This document shows, in pieces, positions 37,327 through 40,546 of a stretch of 40,546 nucleotides of DNA (its first letter is position 1; each line of letters begins with the position of its first letter). The translations under genes and the position numbers were made by a program. The stretch spans positions 1-40,546 of the forward strand of contig JAKCCY010000010.1 of the NCBI GenBank assembly GCA_021838765.1. The letters are read 5' to 3'. The notes beneath the pieces are model-generated. The model was not told where the DNA came from. It made no database searches and saw nothing but the letters and a program-made list of their open reading frames with translations. Origin of the DNA: Nitrospirota bacterium (GTDB taxonomy: Bacteria > Nitrospirota_A > Leptospirillia > Leptospirillales > Leptospirillaceae).

Positions 37327-38877
37327 TTGAATAATCTCTCAATACCCCGGCCTGTAGTTATCTTGGACTTTGGATCCCAACTGACTCAAAATGTTGCACG
37401 AAGAGTCAGGGAATTAGGAATCTATTCCGAAATCCATCCCTTTTCGACATCCATTGACCAAGTCAAAGAAAAAGCCCCTCTTGCCATTATTCTTTCAGGC
37501 GGTCCATCCTCTGTTTTTGAACAGGACGCACCTTCCATAAACCCGGATCTGTTCAAGCTTGGGATCCCTGTTCTTGGCATCTGTTATGGGATGCAGATCA
37601 TGGCCAAGACTCTTGGTGGCAAGGTTGTTCCTGCCGATATTAGGGAATACGGAGTGACAGGTTTTTACCGTGAAAAAACCATTTCTCCCTTATGGACGGT
37701 ATTTCCTGATGGAGATCCGGTCCTGATGAGCCATGGTGACAGTATTATTGACCTTCCCCCAGGTTTTTCCGGGGCAGGACATACAAAGACAACTCCTTAT
37801 GCCGCCATGGAGAATCCCAAAGCAAAATTATTTGGAGTTCAGTTTCATCCTGAAGTGACACAAACAAGAAGTGGCATCAAGTTTATTCAGACATTTCTGA
37901 AGGATATCGCTGGAATAGAGCCCAACTGGTCACTTACCGGTTATATCGATCGAAAAGTTGAAGAAATCCGAAATTCGGTGAAAAAGGATTCTCTCATCTG
38001 TGCCCTTTCAGGCGGAATTGATTCAACGGTAACAGCCCTTCTTTGCCATAGGGCGGTAGGAAAGCAATTCACCGCGGTTTACGTTGACAATGGGCTCATG
38101 CGAGCAGGAGAAACACAATCCATTGTCAGGGATCTACAATCCTTGAAACTCCCTTTGGTGGTTTCCCACAGCTCCGAGTTATTTCTAAAACGACTCGCTG
38201 GGGTGAAGGATCCTGAACGCAAAAGAAAAATCATTGGTCGAACCTTTATTCATGTTTTCCAAAAAGAAGCCAAGCAGTTGGGAATGCCGAAATATCTCGC
38301 TCAAGGTACGCTCTATCCTGATGTCATCGAAAGTGTATCCAGTAAGGGCTCGTCCAGCGTAATCAAAAGTCACCATAACGTGGGAGGTCTTCCCAAAAGA
38401 ATGCCTTTTTCTCTCGTTGAGCCCCTAAGAGAGCTTTTTAAGGATGAAGTACGCATCATCGGTAAAGAGTTGGGATTACCAGACCATTTTGTTCATCGAC
38501 AACCTTTCCCTGGTCCGGGGCTTGCCATCCGGATCCTTGGATCCATCACCACGGATCGCATCCGAATGGTTCGCGAAGCCGACCGTATCGTCCGTGAAGA
38601 ACTTGATGGTACAGACACCGGGCAATCTCTTTGGCAATATTTTGCAGTTCTTCTTCCTGTTCACTCTGTTGGAGTCATGGGCGATCAAAGAACTTATGAG
38701 AATGCGATTGCCGTGCGGACAGTCACAAGTGTCGACGGCATGACAGCCGATATTGGAGAAATTCCCCATAATGTCCTCATCCGGATTTCCCATCGGATCA
38801 TTTCAGAGGTCAGGGGAATTAACCGAGTCGTTCACGATATATCCCCCAAACCTCCCAGCACGATTGAATGGGAATAG
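37327..38877 (+). CDS. guaA: GMP synthase (glutamine-hydrolysing) GuaA
   Basis: 516 residues from the preferred start. Class I glutaminase domain: nucleophile Cys in GICYGMQ (about residue 86), with His and Glu in QFHPEVT. ATP-pyrophosphatase P-loop SGGIDST (about 228-234), then the dimerisation domain with the GMPS signature QPFPGPGLAIRI and C-terminal PPSTIEWE. It converts XMP to GMP using glutamine. Two in-frame TTG codons, at 37321 and 37327, compete; GGAG at 37314-37317 gives 9 nt spacing to the second and only 3 to the first, so the second is chosen. Confidence 0.96.
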   Translation: MNNLSIPRPVVILDFGSQLTQNVARRVRELGIYSEIHPFSTSIDQVKEKAPLAIILSGGPSSVFEQDAPSINPDLFKLGIPVLGICYGMQIMAKTLGGKVVPADIREYGVTGFYREKTISPLWTVFPDGDPVLMSHGDSIIDLPPGFSGAGHTKTTPYAAMENPKAKLFGVQFHPEVTQTRSGIKFIQTFLKDIAGIEPNWSLTGYIDRKVEEIRNSVKKDSLICALSGGIDSTVTALLCHRAVGKQFTAVYVDNGLMRAGETQSIVRDLQSLKLPLVVSHSSELFLKRLAGVKDPERKRKIIGRTFIHVFQKEAKQLGMPKYLAQGTLYPDVIESVSSKGSSSVIKSHHNVGGLPKRMPFSLVEPLRELFKDEVRIIGKELGLPDHFVHRQPFPGPGLAIRILGSITTDRIRMVREADRIVREELDGTDTGQSLWQYFAVLLPVHSVGVMGDQRTYENAIAVRTVTSVDGMTADIGEIPHNVLIRISHRIISEVRGINRVVHDISPKPPSTIEWE

Positions 38878-38892
38878 AACGGTTAAAACACC

Positions 38893-40546
38893 ATGCCTGA
38901 TCAGGATGATTACCAAATAAACAACAATAATGGAAAAAATGACAGCGAATATCCGACAAGCTTATCGGGAGAGGTCAGACTGCAAAAGCTTTTGGCTCAC
39001 CGTGGAATCACTTCCAGAAGAAACGCAGAAGAACTGATTGCCGGAGGACTTGTTACCGTTAATGGGAAAGTAGAAACAACTCCAGGAACAAAAGTCGATC
39101 CAGAAAGGGATGTTGTCGTCGTTGAGGGGAGAGTTCTTCCAAGGGAAAAGGAAACATTTCTGTTTCTATTCTACAAACCCAAGGGGGTCATCTCAGCTGT
39201 ATTTGATCCAGACGGAAAGCCAACACTCAAGGACTTCTTTCCGAACATATCTCCACTTTTACATATCGGCAGGCTTGATTTTCAAACCGAGGGGGTACTG
39301 CTCCTGACGAACAACGGAGATTTGTCCCAACGAATTCTCCATCCAAGGTTTGCGATTCCCAGAACCTATCTGGTCAAAATACAAGGAGGCGTCGACCCGA
39401 GACACCTCGACCTCATCCGGCTTGGGAAAGTGCGCCTTGACGGACACCCTGTTGCACCGATTGAAGTCGAACACGAACGGACAACTGAGACGAATGCCTG
39501 GTATCGGATTACTCTCACAGAAGGACGAAATAGAGAAGTCCGACGGATTTTTGAAACATTTAATTATTTTGTTCTGAAACTTACCCGCATTTCGTTCGGG
39601 AATCTCGATCTCAAGGGTCTTGACCCAGGTGAATTCAGGGTTGTTTCCCCCGATGAAATCAAACAGCTTTTAACGCCGGAAGGGACTTATCCTCAAAAGA
39701 ACACACAAGGGAACCCTTCCAGATTTCCTACACAACAAAGAAAGGTTGATTTCTCGTCAGAACATTCAAATCACTCAAGGCAATTTGTGGATCAAAAGAA
39801 AAAGACTTCAGCAAATCCCGGAATTGTTGAAATAGAAGATCCGTTATTGGCAAAAAAAGAGTCTTATGAGCGGTCTGGAGAAATCACATCCGATACGAAC
39901 GAAAATAGATCTTACCAGAGGTCCTTTTCCGATCGACAAGACAGGCCCTCAGGGGATCGCTTCCAGTCCTGGGACCGCTCCGACAGGCCAAGAGATACCG
40001 GACATTCGCCTTCCGCGGGACGCTTCGATTCCGGCCGCCCGAAGAGATCCTTCTCCGATCGACAAGACAGGCCTTCAGGGGATCGCTTCCAGTCCAGGGA
40101 CCGCTCTGACAGGCCAAGAGAATCTGGTCACGCACCTTCTGCAGGACGATTTGACTCCGACCGCCCGAAGAGATCCTTCTCCGATCGACAAGACAGGCCT
40201 TCAGGGGATCGCTTCCAGTCCAGGGACCGCTCTGACAGACCAAGAGATACCGGACATTCGCCTTCCGCGGGACGCTTCGATTCCGACCGCCCGAAGAGAT
40301 CCTTCTCCGATCGACAAGACAGGCCTTCAGGGGATCGCTTCCAGTCCAGGGACCGCTCCGACAGGCCAAGAGAGTCTGGTCACGCACCTTCTGCAGGACG
40401 ATTTGACTCCGACCGCCCAAAGAGATCCTTCTCCGATCGACAAGACAGGCCTTCAGGGGATCGCTTCCAGTCCAGGGACCGCTCCGACAGGCCAAGAGAG
40501 TCTGGTCACGCACCTTCTGCAGGACGATTTGACTCCGACCGCCCAA
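38893..40546 (+). CDS. RluB/RsuA-family 23S rRNA pseudouridine synthase with long repetitive C-terminal tail, 3' end outside window
   Basis: 551 residues visible, frame still open at the window edge. A polar N-terminus (1-25) precedes an S4 RNA-binding domain (about 28-75: RLQKLLAHRGITSRRNAEELI) and the pseudouridine synthase domain (about 88-250) with catalytic Asp129 in GRLDFQTEGVLLLTNNG and GRNREVRRIF. This fits RluB, which acts on 23S rRNA position 2605 (E. coli numbering). From about 262 the chain is polar and unstructured, and from residue 344 it becomes exact 42-residue repeats rich in Arg, Asp, Ser and Gly. E. coli RluB also has a basic low-complexity tail, but not this regular long repeat. 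The ATG is 15 nt after guaA. Confidence 0.9.
   Translation, partial: MPDQDDYQINNNNGKNDSEYPTSLSGEVRLQKLLAHRGITSRRNAEELIAGGLVTVNGKVETTPGTKVDPERDVVVVEGRVLPREKETFLFLFYKPKGVISAVFDPDGKPTLKDFFPNISPLLHIGRLDFQTEGVLLLTNNGDLSQRILHPRFAIPRTYLVKIQGGVDPRHLDLIRLGKVRLDGHPVAPIEVEHERTTETNAWYRITLTEGRNREVRRIFETFNYFVLKLTRISFGNLDLKGLDPGEFRVVSPDEIKQLLTPEGTYPQKNTQGNPSRFPTQQRKVDFSSEHSNHSRQFVDQKKKTSANPGIVEIEDPLLAKKESYERSGEITSDTNENRSYQRSFSDRQDRPSGDRFQSWDRSDRPRDTGHSPSAGRFDSGRPKRSFSDRQDRPSGDRFQSRDRSDRPRESGHAPSAGRFDSDRPKRSFSDRQDRPSGDRFQSRDRSDRPRDTGHSPSAGRFDSDRPKRSFSDRQDRPSGDRFQSRDRSDRPRESGHAPSAGRFDSDRPKRSFSDRQDRPSGDRFQSRDRSDRPRESGHAPSAGRFDSDRP
39922..40546 (+). repeat. Five tandem 126-bp in-frame repeats in the rluB-like gene
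   Basis: Units begin at 39922, 40048, 40174, 40300 and 40426, each exactly 126 bp (42 codons); the fifth is cut by the window end. Each encodes SFSDRQDRPSGDRF, then a variable linker and AGRFDS-DRPKR. Two forms alternate: A with DTGHSPSAG (units 1, 3) and B with ESGHAPSAG (units 2, 4, 5), differing by blocks of linked silent changes. The order A-B-A-B-B suggests duplication of a 252-bp AB pair plus a later single-unit duplication. Confidence 0.95.

Noticed and set aside
39884..40546. 220-codon open frame on the minus strand opposite the rluB tail
   Set aside because: It exists only because each 126-bp repeat is stop-free antisense; the product merely repeats, and the plus frame continues a known enzyme.

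Overview
The window reads as a chromosomal segment of a Gram-negative bacterium. It carries a complete KDO pathway, a heptose kinase, apolipoprotein N-acyltransferase and a lipoprotein-containing two-component system, all of which imply an outer membrane. The moderate base composition, the archaeal/eukaryal-type ATP-dependent DNA ligase, the cytoplasmic GH15 enzymes and the gene content suggest a Nitrospirota member, perhaps Leptospirillum-like. That assignment is inference from gene content only. Almost all sequence is dense single-copy coding DNA. No rRNA, tRNA, CRISPR array, prophage or intact insertion sequence was seen.

Layout. (a) 1-2000, minus: partial rlmN, a PAP2 phosphatase and a small unknown protein; a TauE/SafE permease is divergent at 2.1-2.9 kb. 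(b) 2.9-6.3 kb, minus: histidine kinase, lipoprotein and sigma-54-dependent response regulator with overlapping ends, laid out like enterobacterial QseE-QseG-QseF; an M23 endopeptidase lies upstream. (c) 7.7-17.4 kb, minus: ten tightly packed genes behind one good sigma-70-like promoter: lepA, lepB, heptose-7-phosphate kinase, kdsB, pyrG, kdsA, kdsD, kdsC, pgsA, plsY. They take ribulose-5-phosphate to CMP-KDO (with the CTP supplier), add a heptose step and two phospholipid steps, and include the signal peptidase. (d) 17.5-23.1 kb: hisS between two diverged GH15 paralogues. (e) 23.1-28.5 kb, minus: a repair/proteostasis operon of ATP-dependent DNA ligase, Hsp20, Lon and endonuclease III. (f) 28.7-34.9 kb: a small secreted protein, lnt, prfB with its programmed +1 frameshift, a GNAT acetyltransferase on the opposite strand, a small membrane protein, and a stand-alone Lon N-terminal-domain protein directly abutting a DUF815-type AAA+ ATPase. 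(g) 34.9-35.8 kb: a gene-free stretch with a strong perfect hairpin. (h) 35.8-40.5 kb, plus: guaB, guaA and an RluB-type pseudouridine synthase whose C-terminus becomes a 42-residue tandem repeat that runs off the window.

The most unusual items are the LON-domain/DUF815 pair, the alternating 126-bp repeat in the RluB tail, the QseEGF-like triad outside the proteobacteria, the ligase-hsp20-lon-nth operon, and the hairpin in the gene-free stretch. Nothing here proves a wholly new system. The LON-domain/DUF815 pair is the best candidate for an undescribed functional unit.
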